From QHWT01 sp046726015 (GTDB taxonomy: Bacteria > Acidobacteriota > Vicinamibacteria > Vicinamibacterales > 2-12-FULL-66-21): DNA of 11,354 bases. The stretch is from assembly GCA_046726015.1 (NCBI GenBank), contig JBKOZS010000112.1:1-11354 (forward strand). The letters run 5' to 3'. Positions within the stretch are counted from its first letter, which is position 1. Every line of letters starts with the position of its first letter. Shown one piece after another: positions 1 through 5,783 of this stretch. A program made the translations under genes and the position numbers. The notes under the pieces were generated by a model. That model searched no databases, was not told the origin of the DNA, and saw nothing but the letters and a program-made list of their open reading frames with translations.

Positions 1-38
1 CGCTGTCTCGTGGGCTCGGAGATGTGTATAAGAGACAG
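1..38. other. Nextera sequencing adapter with Tn5 mosaic end (artefact)
   Basis: Bases 5-38 match the Illumina Nextera read-2 transposase adapter as I know it. The last 19 bases (20-38) are the Tn5 mosaic end AGATGTGTATAAGAGACAG. Bases 1-4 could be the tail of the sample index. Genomic sequence therefore begins at about base 39. This is library-preparation sequence, not a transposon in the organism. Confidence 0.97.
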
Positions 39-42
39 CCCA

Positions 43-105
43 CGCACCTTGCGCACCTTGCGCACCCTGCGCACCTTGCGCACCCTGCGCGGCTTGCGCA
101 CCTCG
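43..105. repeat. 9-bp tandem repeat array downstream of radA
   Basis: Seven consecutive 9-bp units follow the plus-strand consensus CGCACCYTG. Units 1, 2 and 4 (43-51, 52-60, 70-78) are identical, units 3 and 5 differ by one base, and units 6-7 (88-105) are more degenerate. The array lies 4 bases beyond the radA stop and runs into the adapter, so its true length is unknown. It is non-coding with respect to radA. The repeat may be why the contig breaks here. Confidence 0.85.
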
Positions 106-109
106 TGCG

Positions 110-1504
110 CTACCAGTCCATCAGCTGATCGAGCGCTTCGCCGACGGTCCTGACCGGAATGACCTCACACCCCTCGGGCGCTTCGTCGGGAGCACAGTTG
201 CCAAACGGGACGATGACGCGCATGAAACCCATTTGCGCTGCTTCTCGCAGGCGCAGGGCGCCCTGGGTCGTGCCGCGGATTTCACCGGCCAGTCCGACTT
301 CGCCGAACACCGCCGTCCCCTGCTTAATCGGACGATTGCGCATGCTCGATGCGACGGCGCCAACGACCGCAAGATCCGCAGCCGGTTCGTCGATCGTCAT
401 GCCGCCGGCGACATTGATGAAGACGTCTTCACCCATCAGGTTCAGGCCGGCGCGCTTCTCGAGTACGGCAAGGAGCAGCGACAGGCGGTTCTGGTCGATC
501 CCGCTGGCCATCCGCCGCGCGTTCCCGTACGAACTCGTGCTCACGAGCGCCTGCACTTCGACGAGCAGCGGCCGCGATCCTTCCATGCAGCACAGCACCG
601 CAGAGCCAGGCGCGTTGGCCGGGCGCTCGGCGAGGAACAGCGCCGACGGGTTGGGCACAGCCTTCAGGCCCCTGCCCGTCATCTCGAACACGCCGAGTTC
701 GCTCACGGCGCCGAACCGGTTCTTCACGGCGCGCACGACACGATGCGAATGATGCTTCTCTCCCTCGAAATACAGCACGGTGTCGACGATGTGCTCGAGC
801 GCCTTCGGACCGGCAAGATTGCCATCCTTCGTGACGTGGCCGACGAGAAACGTCGGGATGTTCTGCCCCTTCGCCGCGAACAGCAGCTGCGTGGCCGCCT
901 CGCGCACCTGGCCGATGCTGCCGGGAGCGGACTGGAACTTCAGCGAAAAGACCGTCTGCACGGAGTCGATGATGACCAGCGCGGGACGCAGCCGCGCGAT
1001 TTCCTCGAGAATCCGTTCGAGACATGTTTCGGCGAGCAGATATAAAGGAGCGCGCCCGACGCCAAGCCGCTCGCCGCGTGACTTGATCTGGTGCTCGGAC
1101 TCCTCGCCGGAGCTGTAAAGGACCGTGCCGGTCGTGTTCGCGAAATGCGAGGCCGCCTGCAGCAGCAGCGTCGACTTGCCAATGCCCGGCTCGCCGCCAA
1201 TCAGAACGAGCGACCCCGGCACGACTCCCCCACCCAGCACGCGATCGAATTCGCCGATGCCGGTCGAGAGCCGCTCTGAAACGACGGCGTCAATTTCTGC
1301 GTACAACCGCGGCCCGGCAGCGGCAGCAAGTGAGTACCTCGAGCCGGCACTCGCGGCCGCGGCCCCCGCGCCGGCAATCGCAGGCACCGGGCGTTCCTCG
1401 ACGAGCGAGTTCCAGGCGCCACACTCGGCGCAGCGTCCAAGCCATTTGGCGCTTTGCGCGCCGCATTCCTGGCAGGAGAAGACGGTGATTGATTTACGGC
1501 TCAT
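110..1504 (-). CDS. radA: DNA repair protein RadA (Sms)
   Basis: RadA is a RecA-like ATPase that helps process recombination intermediates, driving branch migration or DNA unwinding in homologous repair and, in some bacteria, transformation. The 464 residues match the usual family length. Visible in order: an N-terminal C4 zinc finger (Cys11, Cys14, Cys25, Cys28); an Ala-rich linker at about 40-65; Walker A GGEPGIGKST (103-112); Walker B LVIIDSVQT (176-184); the RadA-specific KNRFG motif (261-265); and a C-terminal Lon-like domain from about 290, including GEVGLAGEIRG (401-411). The start is ATG. There is no Shine-Dalgarno: the start codon is the last unit of a degenerate ATGAGCC heptamer tract that also contains the alr stop 42 bases upstream, so translation may depend on coupling. 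The TAG stop is at 110-112. Confidence 0.97.
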   Translation of the reverse strand: MSRKSITVFSCQECGAQSAKWLGRCAECGAWNSLVEERPVPAIAGAGAAAASAGSRYSLAAAAGPRLYAEIDAVVSERLSTGIGEFDRVLGGGVVPGSLVLIGGEPGIGKSTLLLQAASHFANTTGTVLYSSGEESEHQIKSRGERLGVGRAPLYLLAETCLERILEEIARLRPALVIIDSVQTVFSLKFQSAPGSIGQVREAATQLLFAAKGQNIPTFLVGHVTKDGNLAGPKALEHIVDTVLYFEGEKHHSHRVVRAVKNRFGAVSELGVFEMTGRGLKAVPNPSALFLAERPANAPGSAVLCCMEGSRPLLVEVQALVSTSSYGNARRMASGIDQNRLSLLLAVLEKRAGLNLMGEDVFINVAGGMTIDEPAADLAVVGAVASSMRNRPIKQGTAVFGEVGLAGEIRGTTQGALRLREAAQMGFMRVIVPFGNCAPDEAPEGCEVIPVRTVGEALDQLMDW

Positions 1505-1557
1505 GGCTTAGGACTCATGGCTCATGGTGGCTCAGGGGACGCTGGCTTACGGCTCTG
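1498..1557 (-). repeat. Degenerate ATGAGCC heptamer tract, alr-radA junction
   Basis: On the minus strand the junction reads as 7-bp units: CAGAGCC, GTAAGCC, a degenerate stretch, CTGAGCC, ACC, ATGAGCC, ATGAGTC, CTAAGCC, ATGAGCC. The GTAAGCC unit supplies the alr stop TAA (1547-1549) and the final ATGAGCC supplies the radA start ATG (1502-1504). The tract fills the whole 42-base gap and reaches a few codons into both genes. The same family recurs at the lipoprotein-ispE junction (9351-9410). Confidence 0.8.
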
Positions 1558-2845
1558 GGCTGTAGATACGTTCAATCCTCGTACCGACTCGGCACAGGAG
1601 CTCGTACGGGATCGTTCCAATCGCGGCGGCGATCTCGCGTACGCCAATCGACTCGTTCCCCTGCTCTCCCACGATCACCACTTCGTCCCCCGTCGACACA
1701 TCCATCCCCGTGACATCGATCGTCGTCATGTCCATGCACACGGAGCCGACGATGGGGACACGGCGTCCGCGGACGAGCATGAAGCCGCGGCCGGCAAGGC
1801 GGCGATCGAGGCCATCGGCGTAGCCGGCCGGAACGATGGCAATCGTCGACGGGCGGTCGACAACGGTCTTGAGGCCGTAGCCGGTGCCTTCGCCGGGACG
1901 CATCCCCTTCACATGCACGATACGACTGTGGAGTGACAGGGCAGGTCGCAGCGGGAGCGTCGACGACAGGGGTGGCGGCACGATGCCATATAGAAGGATG
2001 CCGGGACGGACGAAGTCGTACCAGACCCGCTCGTCGCGCAGCAGGGCCGCGCTGTTGGCGGCGTGGCGCCACTTCGGACGGATGCCGAGCTGGGCGATCG
2101 TTTCGCACGCGTTCTCGAAGCGCTCGCGTTGCTGGCCAAACGCTGGGTGCTCGGGCTCGTCGGCAGTGGCGAAATGCGTATAAACGGCGTCGATCGCGAG
2201 GTGCGGGCTGGCGGCGATCTCCGGCAGGGTGCGGGCGAGGTTGTCGTGGCGGAACCCGAGCCGGTTCATCCCGGTATCGATCTTGAGATGACAGTGGAGC
2301 GGTGTGTAACCCGACGTCCGGGGTCTGACCCCAGTCGCGGCAGGGTCCGGGGTCTGACCCCGACCGGGTGTGTAATCCGACGACTGGGCTCCGACCCCAG
2401 TCCGGGCCGCGGCCGGGGTCTGACCCCAGCGCGCCGCAGCGGCTGCCAGCGCCCGCGCCGCGGACGGCGTCGAGATCGTCGGCGTCAGGTCGTACTCGAA
2501 CACGCCGTCCAGGTCGCTGATCCCGAGCGCGCCGAACACGAGGATCGGGATTCGCACGCCCGCCTTGCGCAGGACGATCCCTTCCTCGATATCCGCGCAC
2601 GCCAGCATCTCGGCGCCCGCGCGCTCCAGCGCGAGGCCGACATCGCTCGACCCGTGCCCGTAGGCGTTGGCTTTAACGACGCCGATGACGCGAGGCGCGT
2701 CCGCCTTCGCCCGCGTTGAACCGTTCGCGGGCTTCGGCGAGACCCCGCCGCTTCGCGGCGGGGGCGTGTCAAGAAACGACGCAATCGCCCGCAGGTTTGA
2801 CTCAATAGCGCCGAGATCGACGATCGCGCGAGTCGGTCGGACCAC
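1547..2845 (-). CDS. alr: Alanine racemase with repeat-derived insertions
   Basis: Alr is the PLP enzyme that interconverts L- and D-alanine for peptidoglycan precursors in the cytoplasm. Counting from a GTG start at 2845 (432 aa), it shows the N-terminal RAIVDLGAIESNL, the PLP lysine in VVKANAYGHG (Lys58), HLKIDTGMNRLGF (about 186-198), THFATADEP, VRPGILLYG, GEGTGYG with the likely catalytic Tyr, and GSVCMDMTTIDVT. The family is usually about 360-380 aa; the excess is two inserts, residues ~26-50 and ~139-182, both coded by repeat DNA. The ORF is open up to a TTG at 2950, but that adds only a low-complexity repeat-coded tail. I prefer GTG 2845 because conserved sequence begins there and a perfect AAGGAGGT lies upstream of an intervening hairpin. 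It lies downstream of dnaB and its stop is within the heptamer tract leading to radA. Function is likely but rests on tolerance of the inserts. Confidence 0.93.
   Translation of the reverse strand: MVRPTRAIVDLGAIESNLRAIASFLDTPPPRSGGVSPKPANGSTRAKADAPRVIGVVKANAYGHGSSDVGLALERAGAEMLACADIEEGIVLRKAGVRIPILVFGALGISDLDGVFEYDLTPTISTPSAARALAAAAARWGQTPAAARTGVGAQSSDYTPGRGQTPDPAATGVRPRTSGYTPLHCHLKIDTGMNRLGFRHDNLARTLPEIAASPHLAIDAVYTHFATADEPEHPAFGQQRERFENACETIAQLGIRPKWRHAANSAALLRDERVWYDFVRPGILLYGIVPPPLSSTLPLRPALSLHSRIVHVKGMRPGEGTGYGLKTVVDRPSTIAIVPAGYADGLDRRLAGRGFMLVRGRRVPIVGSVCMDMTTIDVTGMDVSTGDEVVIVGEQGNESIGVREIAAAIGTIPYELLCRVGTRIERIYSPEP
2301..2432. repeat. Tandem 66-bp repeat inside alr with GGGGTCTGACCCC palindromes
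   Basis: There are two head-to-tail copies, 2301-2366 and 2367-2432; the first 60 positions match at 50. Each copy starts GGTGTGTAAYCCGACG and carries two copies of the 13-bp palindrome GGGGTCTGACCCC. Perfect copies are at 2320-2332, 2349-2361 and 2415-2427, with a degenerate one at 2385-2398. Because 66 is a multiple of 3 the alr frame stays open, adding two related 22-residue peptides (GQTP...GYTP-like) directly before the conserved HLKIDTGM strand. Confidence 0.9.
2743..2763. repeat. GC-rich hairpin insert in the N-terminal part of alr
   Basis: A perfect 9-bp inverted repeat, CCCCGCCGC / GCGGCGGGG, is separated by a TTC loop. It codes for part of an extra segment (residues ~26-50 from GTG 2845) between the SNLRAIASFL helix and the PLP-lysine strand VVKANAYGHG. 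Its stem-TTC-stem design matches the hairpin at 2854-2874. Confidence 0.8.
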
Positions 2846-2853
2846 TTCATCAA

Positions 2854-2874
2854 CCGGGGGACTTCGTCCCCCGG
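2854..2874. repeat. Hairpin between alr Shine-Dalgarno and start
   Basis: A perfect 9-bp inverted repeat, CCGGGGGAC / GTCCCCCGG, with a TTC loop (GAA on the transcribed RNA). It lies between the AAGGAGGT at 2875-2882 and the GTG start at 2843-2845. Confidence 0.85.
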
Positions 2875-2882
2875 ACCTCCTT
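2875..2882 (-). promoter_or_regulatory. Candidate alr ribosome binding site AAGGAGGT
   Basis: An eight-base perfect anti-Shine-Dalgarno match abuts the hairpin at 2854-2874. Linear distance to GTG 2845 is 29 bases, too far. If the 21-base hairpin folds, 8 bases (2846-2853) remain, a good spacing. No in-frame start lies at normal linear distance. Use of the site is inferred. Confidence 0.5.
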
Positions 2883-2924
2883 ACACCGTCGCTCGCGGGG
2901 ACCCCGACCCCGCTCCGCTCCGGT

Positions 2925-2948
2925 GGCTCGCTCGCGCGGCTCGCTCGC
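2925..2948. repeat. Short GC-rich direct repeat in the dnaB-alr gap
   Basis: GGCTCGCTCGC occurs at 2925-2935 and again at 2938-2948, 13 bases apart. With the GC-rich tract 2883-2924 it forms the leading part of a repeat-like block that reaches the hairpin at 2854. It follows the dnaB stop (2954-2956) immediately and is probably an inserted intergenic element rather than alr coding sequence. Confidence 0.55.
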
Positions 2949-2953
2949 AAGCA

Positions 2954-4297
2954 TCACATCGGCTGGTGGTTTTCGAACTTGGTGAACTGGCTCAGGAACG
3001 TGAGCCGTACGCTGCCGATCGGGCCGTTCCGGTGCTTGCCGATGATGATCTCGGCGGTCCCGGCCTCCTCCGGCTTGGTCTCATCCTTGTCGTAGACCTC
3101 CGCGCGGTAGATGAACATGACGAGGTCGGCGTCCTGTTCGAGCGCGCCGGATTCGCGGAGGTCGGAGAGCTGCGGGCGATGGTCGGTCCGTGATTCCGGC
3201 GCGCGGCTCAACTGCGACAGCGCGATGATCGGGATATTGAGCTCCTTCGCCAGGATCTTCACCGACCGCGAGATTGACGTCAGTTCCTGCTGGCGGCTCT
3301 CGAAGCGGCCGCGTCCCTGCATCAACTGGATGTAGTCGATGATGATCAGGTCGAGCGTGTGCGCGGCGGCGAGCCGCCGGCACTTCGCGCGCATTTCCAT
3401 CAACCCGATGCCCGGCGTGTCGTCGATGTAGATCGGCAGCTCCGCGAGCGTGCCAAGCGCGTGCGACAGCTTCCCGTAGTCCTTCTCGGTCAGGTAGCCG
3501 GTTCGGAACTTGTGCGCGTCGATCATCGCCTCGGACGTGAGGAGTCGCAGGAAGAGCTGCTCCTTCGACATCTCGAGGCTGAACACGCCAACCGTCTTTC
3601 CCTTCTTCGCCGCGTTCTGCGCGACGTTGAGGACGAAGCTCGTCTTGCCCATCGCGGGACGCGCGGCCAGGATGATCATGTCGGACGGCTGGAAGCCCGC
3701 CGTCATCTCGTCGAGGTCCTGGAACCCGCTCGGCACGCCGGTGATGGCGTTCCGCTGCTCCTGCAGCTTCTCGATCGTCGCGAAGCTGCTCTGGACGAGA
3801 TCGCGCAGCGGCGTAAATCCCGCACTGATGCGCCCTTCCGCGATCGCGAAGATCTCTTTCTCTGCCCCGTCGAGAATCTGGTCCGCATCCTCTTCAGCCT
3901 GGTACGCCTCCGAGATGATCCGGTTCGCGGAGTGAATCAGGCTTCGAAGGGTCGCCTTTTCCTTGACGATGCGGGCGTAGTGTTCGACGTTGGCGCTGCG
4001 CGGGACGCCATCGGCCAGCGACGCGATGTAGGCCGGGCCGCCGACTTCGTCGAGCTCGCCGGCGCGCTGCAGTTCTTCCTTGAGGGTGACTAAATCGATC
4101 GCGTCGCCGCGCTCGCTGAGCGCGACCATCTTGTCGAAGATGCGGCGATGCGCATCACGAAAGAAATCGCGCGAGTCGATCAGTTCGGCGGCGTGGTTGA
4201 ACGCTTCGTTGTGGATCAGGACGGCGCCGAGGACAGATTTCTCGGCTTCGAGATTATGAGGAAGCGTGCGCTCTGGCGCAGTGGCGACTTCGGGCAT
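2954..4297 (-). CDS. dnaB: Replicative DNA helicase DnaB
   Basis: DnaB is the hexameric helicase that unwinds DNA at the replication fork and recruits primase. The 447 residues are normal for the family. The N-terminal domain (about 10-115; TLPHNLEAEKSVLGA) is followed by a linker and the RecA-like ATPase domain from about 185 (GVPSGFQDLDEMTAGFQPSD), with Walker A ARPAMGKTS (212-220), FSLEMSKEQL (239-248), Walker B LIIIDYIQL (317-325), ALSQLSR (359-365), SDLRESGALEQDAD (378-391) and GKHRNGPIG (420-428). No intein or other insert is seen. I chose ATG 4295-4297. The frame is open to a GTG at 4351, but that adds 18 residues coded by heptamer repeats. No clear Shine-Dalgarno precedes the ATG. It follows rplI, a common bacterial order. 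Confidence 0.97.
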   Translation of the reverse strand: MPEVATAPERTLPHNLEAEKSVLGAVLIHNEAFNHAAELIDSRDFFRDAHRRIFDKMVALSERGDAIDLVTLKEELQRAGELDEVGGPAYIASLADGVPRSANVEHYARIVKEKATLRSLIHSANRIISEAYQAEEDADQILDGAEKEIFAIAEGRISAGFTPLRDLVQSSFATIEKLQEQRNAITGVPSGFQDLDEMTAGFQPSDMIILAARPAMGKTSFVLNVAQNAAKKGKTVGVFSLEMSKEQLFLRLLTSEAMIDAHKFRTGYLTEKDYGKLSHALGTLAELPIYIDDTPGIGLMEMRAKCRRLAAAHTLDLIIIDYIQLMQGRGRFESRQQELTSISRSVKILAKELNIPIIALSQLSRAPESRTDHRPQLSDLRESGALEQDADLVMFIYRAEVYDKDETKPEEAGTAEIIIGKHRNGPIGSVRLTFLSQFTKFENHQPM

Positions 4298-4343
4298 TCG
4301 ACCGCGACTGATTGGTGATCGGTTGAGAGGAATCGGCGATCGA
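4295..4343 (-). repeat. Degenerate CCGATYN heptamer tract upstream of dnaB
   Basis: Reading the minus strand from 4343 gives consecutive 7-mers TCGATCG, CCGATTC, CTCTCAA, CCGATCA, CCAATCA, GTCGCGG, TCGAATG. Four of the first five fit YCRATYN, and the last unit ends in the dnaB ATG. This is weaker than the other tracts but keeps the same 7-base phase relative to the start codon. Confidence 0.5.
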
Positions 4344-4360
4344 GAATACACGATCGCCGA
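4333..4360. other. Perfect 10-bp stem-loop in the rplI-dnaB gap
   Basis: TCGGCGATCG (4333-4342) and its exact reverse complement CGATCGCCGA (4351-4360) flank an 8-base loop AGAATACA. On the transcribed strand no T-run follows (it continues TTCCTCTC), so it does not look like an intrinsic terminator. It could be an RNA processing or stability element between a ribosomal protein gene and dnaB. Confidence 0.6.
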
Positions 4361-4391
4361 CTCCGCGGATCATCAAATCACGATCGAATCG

Positions 4392-4841
4392 TCAGCTCTG
4401 TTCAGCGACGACCTTCACCTTGATTTGAGCGGCGACATCGCGATGGATCTTCACCGCCACCGTCGTCTCGCCAAGCGCTTTCAACGGATCGTGCAGCTGG
4501 ATCTTTCTCTTATCGACGTCAAATCCCTTCGCCTGCAACGCGTGTGCGATGTCGGCGGAGGTCACTGACCCGTAGAGCGTCTCGTTGTCGCCAACCCGGC
4601 GCGCGATTTCAATCTCGAGCTGCGAGAGCCGTGCCGCGATCGCCTCCGCGTGCGAGCGTTCCTCGGCGTCCCGCACCTCGGCCAGCTTCTTTTCGCGCTC
4701 GATCTGACGCTTGTTGTTCTCGGTGACGGCAAGAGCCAGTTTACGCGGCAAGAGGTAGTTGCGTGCGTAGCCCTCGGCCACCTTCACGACGTCGCCACGG
4801 CGACCGAGGTTGTCGATATGTTCTCTGAGAATTACTTCCAT
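4392..4841 (-). CDS. rplI: 50S ribosomal protein bL9
   Basis: bL9 is the elongated two-domain protein of the large subunit at the base of the L1 stalk. It affects reading-frame maintenance and ribosome spacing. The 149 residues match the family. The N-terminal rRNA-binding domain reads MEVILREHIDNLGRRGDVVKVAEGYARNYLLPR-like (given here as a motif at residues 1-33, with GYARNYLLP diagnostic). A charged connecting helix rich in Glu, Arg and Lys runs about 40-75, and the C-terminal domain contains LYGSVTSADI (about 88-97) and HDPLKALGE. The start is ATG with only a weak purine tract upstream. A 106-bp near-palindrome separates it from rpsR, so its expression may be partly uncoupled from rpsF-rpsR. 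Confidence 0.97.
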   Translation of the reverse strand: MEVILREHIDNLGRRGDVVKVAEGYARNYLLPRKLALAVTENNKRQIEREKKLAEVRDAEERSHAEAIAARLSQLEIEIARRVGDNETLYGSVTSADIAHALQAKGFDVDKRKIQLHDPLKALGETTVAVKIHRDVAAQIKVKVVAEQS

Positions 4842-4875
4842 AGCATTTGGCCTGTCAACGCGCCGACGGCGTCAT

Positions 4876-4981
4876 CACGAAGAGCACGAAGTCACGAAGA
4901 GCACGAAGGTAAAAACGATATTCTTTTCGAAAAACCCGTTGTTCGTATCTTCGTGATCTTCGTGTCTTTGCGACCTTCGTG
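4876..4981. repeat. 106-bp imperfect palindrome made of CACGAAG repeats
   Basis: The left arm (4876-4909) consists of four CACGAAG-led units 8-9 bases long. The right arm (4948-4981) is its reverse complement at 27 of 34 positions. The two arms are symmetric around TTTTCGAAAA (4924-4933). The element almost fills the 161-base rplI-rpsR gap. It resembles the small dispersed palindromic repeats of high-GC genomes. No ORF in it looks real. It would form a long RNA hairpin between the two ribosomal genes. Confidence 0.85.
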
Positions 4982-5002
4982 CTTGAGCCGTCGGCCGTGA
5001 AA

Positions 5003-5299
5003 CTAGTCGGTTACGTAAGGAATAAGCGCGAGCTGGCGCGCGCGCGAGATTGCGGTCTGCAGCGCCCGCTGGTGCTTGGCACACGTGCCCGAAATCCGGC
5101 GCGGCTGGATCTTGCCCCGCTCCGGGATGAACGGCATCAGCAGCCGCACGTCCTTGTAGTTGATGTAGTCGATCTTGTCTGCGCAAAACTTGCAGACACG
5201 GCGGCGCCGGAAGAATCCGCCGCGCGGACGTGCCTCGCCCTTGCCCTTGTCTGCGCCCTTCGAGCCGCGGCCGCCGCGGCCTCCGCGTTCTTCGCTCAT
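5003..5299 (-). CDS. rpsR: 30S ribosomal protein bS18
   Basis: bS18 binds the platform of the small subunit as a heterodimer with bS6. The 98 residues comprise a Gly/Arg/Lys-rich disordered N-terminus (1-34), the core VCKFCADKIDYINYKDV and the C-terminal GTCAKHQRALQTAISRARQ, ending in LIPYVTD. Cys36, Cys39, Cys73 and His76 form a probable zinc site, so this is the zinc-binding version of bS18. The ATG overlaps the rpsF stop (ATGA), and GGAGGT (5306-5311), inside the last codons of rpsF, gives a 6-base spacing. Strong translational coupling with rpsF is therefore expected, fitting the 1:1 partnership. Confidence 0.97.
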   Translation of the reverse strand: MSEERGGRGGRGSKGADKGKGEARPRGGFFRRRRVCKFCADKIDYINYKDVRLLMPFIPERGKIQPRRISGTCAKHQRALQTAISRARQLALIPYVTD

Positions 5300-5760
5300 C
5301 GCTGGACCTCCACGCCTTCCATCCCCATCCGATCCTCGTCCTGGTCGTCGTGCGGCTCACCGCGCCGCTCGGACGGCGATGGCTCGGGCGGCAACCCGCG
5401 CGCAGTGCGCCGGCGTGCCTGCGTGGCCTTGCGCTGGTCGCGCAGCCGGTCGGCCACGCGCAGGTCTTCGTCGACCCGGACCGCCAAGTGACGGATGACC
5501 GCGTCGATCACGCGCAGGCGGCGATCGATTTCCTTCATCAGCTCGCCGGACCCGGAAATGGTCTCGACGACATAAATGCCCTCGCGGTGATGGCCGATCT
5601 CGTAGGCCAGCTTGCGCCGCCCCCAGTTCTCGGTCTTGTCGAGGGTGCCGGTGAAGCGCTGGATGATCTGCTCGATCTGCGTGTGCAGATCCGCAACCTC
5701 CTGCTCGCTCGTCTCCGGCGCGACGATGTAGACGAGCTCGTACTGCCTGTTCTGACTCAT
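5296..5760 (-). CDS. rpsF: 30S ribosomal protein bS6
   Basis: bS6 is a small-subunit platform protein that pairs with bS18. Residues 1-100 form the usual ferredoxin-like fold: QYELVYIVAPE (6-16), NWGRRKLAYEIGHHREGIYVV (with GRRKLAY diagnostic) and VIRHLAVRVDEDL (88-100). Residues from about 105 are an extra, poorly conserved tail: basic to about 121, then Pro- and Asp/Glu-rich. The total is 154 aa against roughly 95-135 in most bacteria. The end of the tail also encodes the rpsR ribosome binding site, which may explain its Glu-Val codons. ATG start with AAAAGGAGA at 5766-5774. The leader upstream is highly structured (5784-5837). Confidence 0.96.
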   Translation of the reverse strand: MSQNRQYELVYIVAPETSEQEVADLHTQIEQIIQRFTGTLDKTENWGRRKLAYEIGHHREGIYVVETISGSGELMKEIDRRLRVIDAVIRHLAVRVDEDLRVADRLRDQRKATQARRRTARGLPPEPSPSERRGEPHDDQDEDRMGMEGVEVQR

Positions 5761-5765
5761 TAGCT

Positions 5766-5774
5766 CTCCTTTTG
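5766..5774 (-). promoter_or_regulatory. Strong Shine-Dalgarno of rpsF
   Basis: AAAAGGAGA lies 5 bases upstream of the rpsF ATG. It is one of only two conventionally spaced strong sites in the window (the other precedes rpsR), which suits high ribosomal-protein expression. Confidence 0.8.
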
Positions 5775-5783
5775 GACTAAGCG

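Noticed and set aside
20..38. Tn5 mosaic end as evidence of a transposon
   Set aside because: It is joined to the rest of the Nextera adapter, and no transposase or second end is present.
43..105. CRISPR-like array
   Set aside because: Units are 9 bp with no spacers and no cas genes.
233..1045. Long open frame on the plus strand opposite radA
   Set aside because: It is antisense to a clear RadA, rich in Arg, His and Asp in the manner of GC-rich shadow frames, with no recognisable motif.
2846..2950. Longer Alr starting at TTG 2950
   Set aside because: The added 35 residues are coded by GC-rich repeat and hairpin DNA, are low complexity, and lie before the conserved RAIVDLGAIE start. An ATG at 2850 is out of frame.
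3359..4093. Plus-strand frame opposite dnaB
   Set aside because: dnaB is fully supported by motifs; this frame has no domain-like pattern.
4875..5360. Longer minus-strand frame across rpsR and the palindrome
   Set aside because: It is in a different frame from rpsR, and its tail is a translation of the CACGAAG palindrome.
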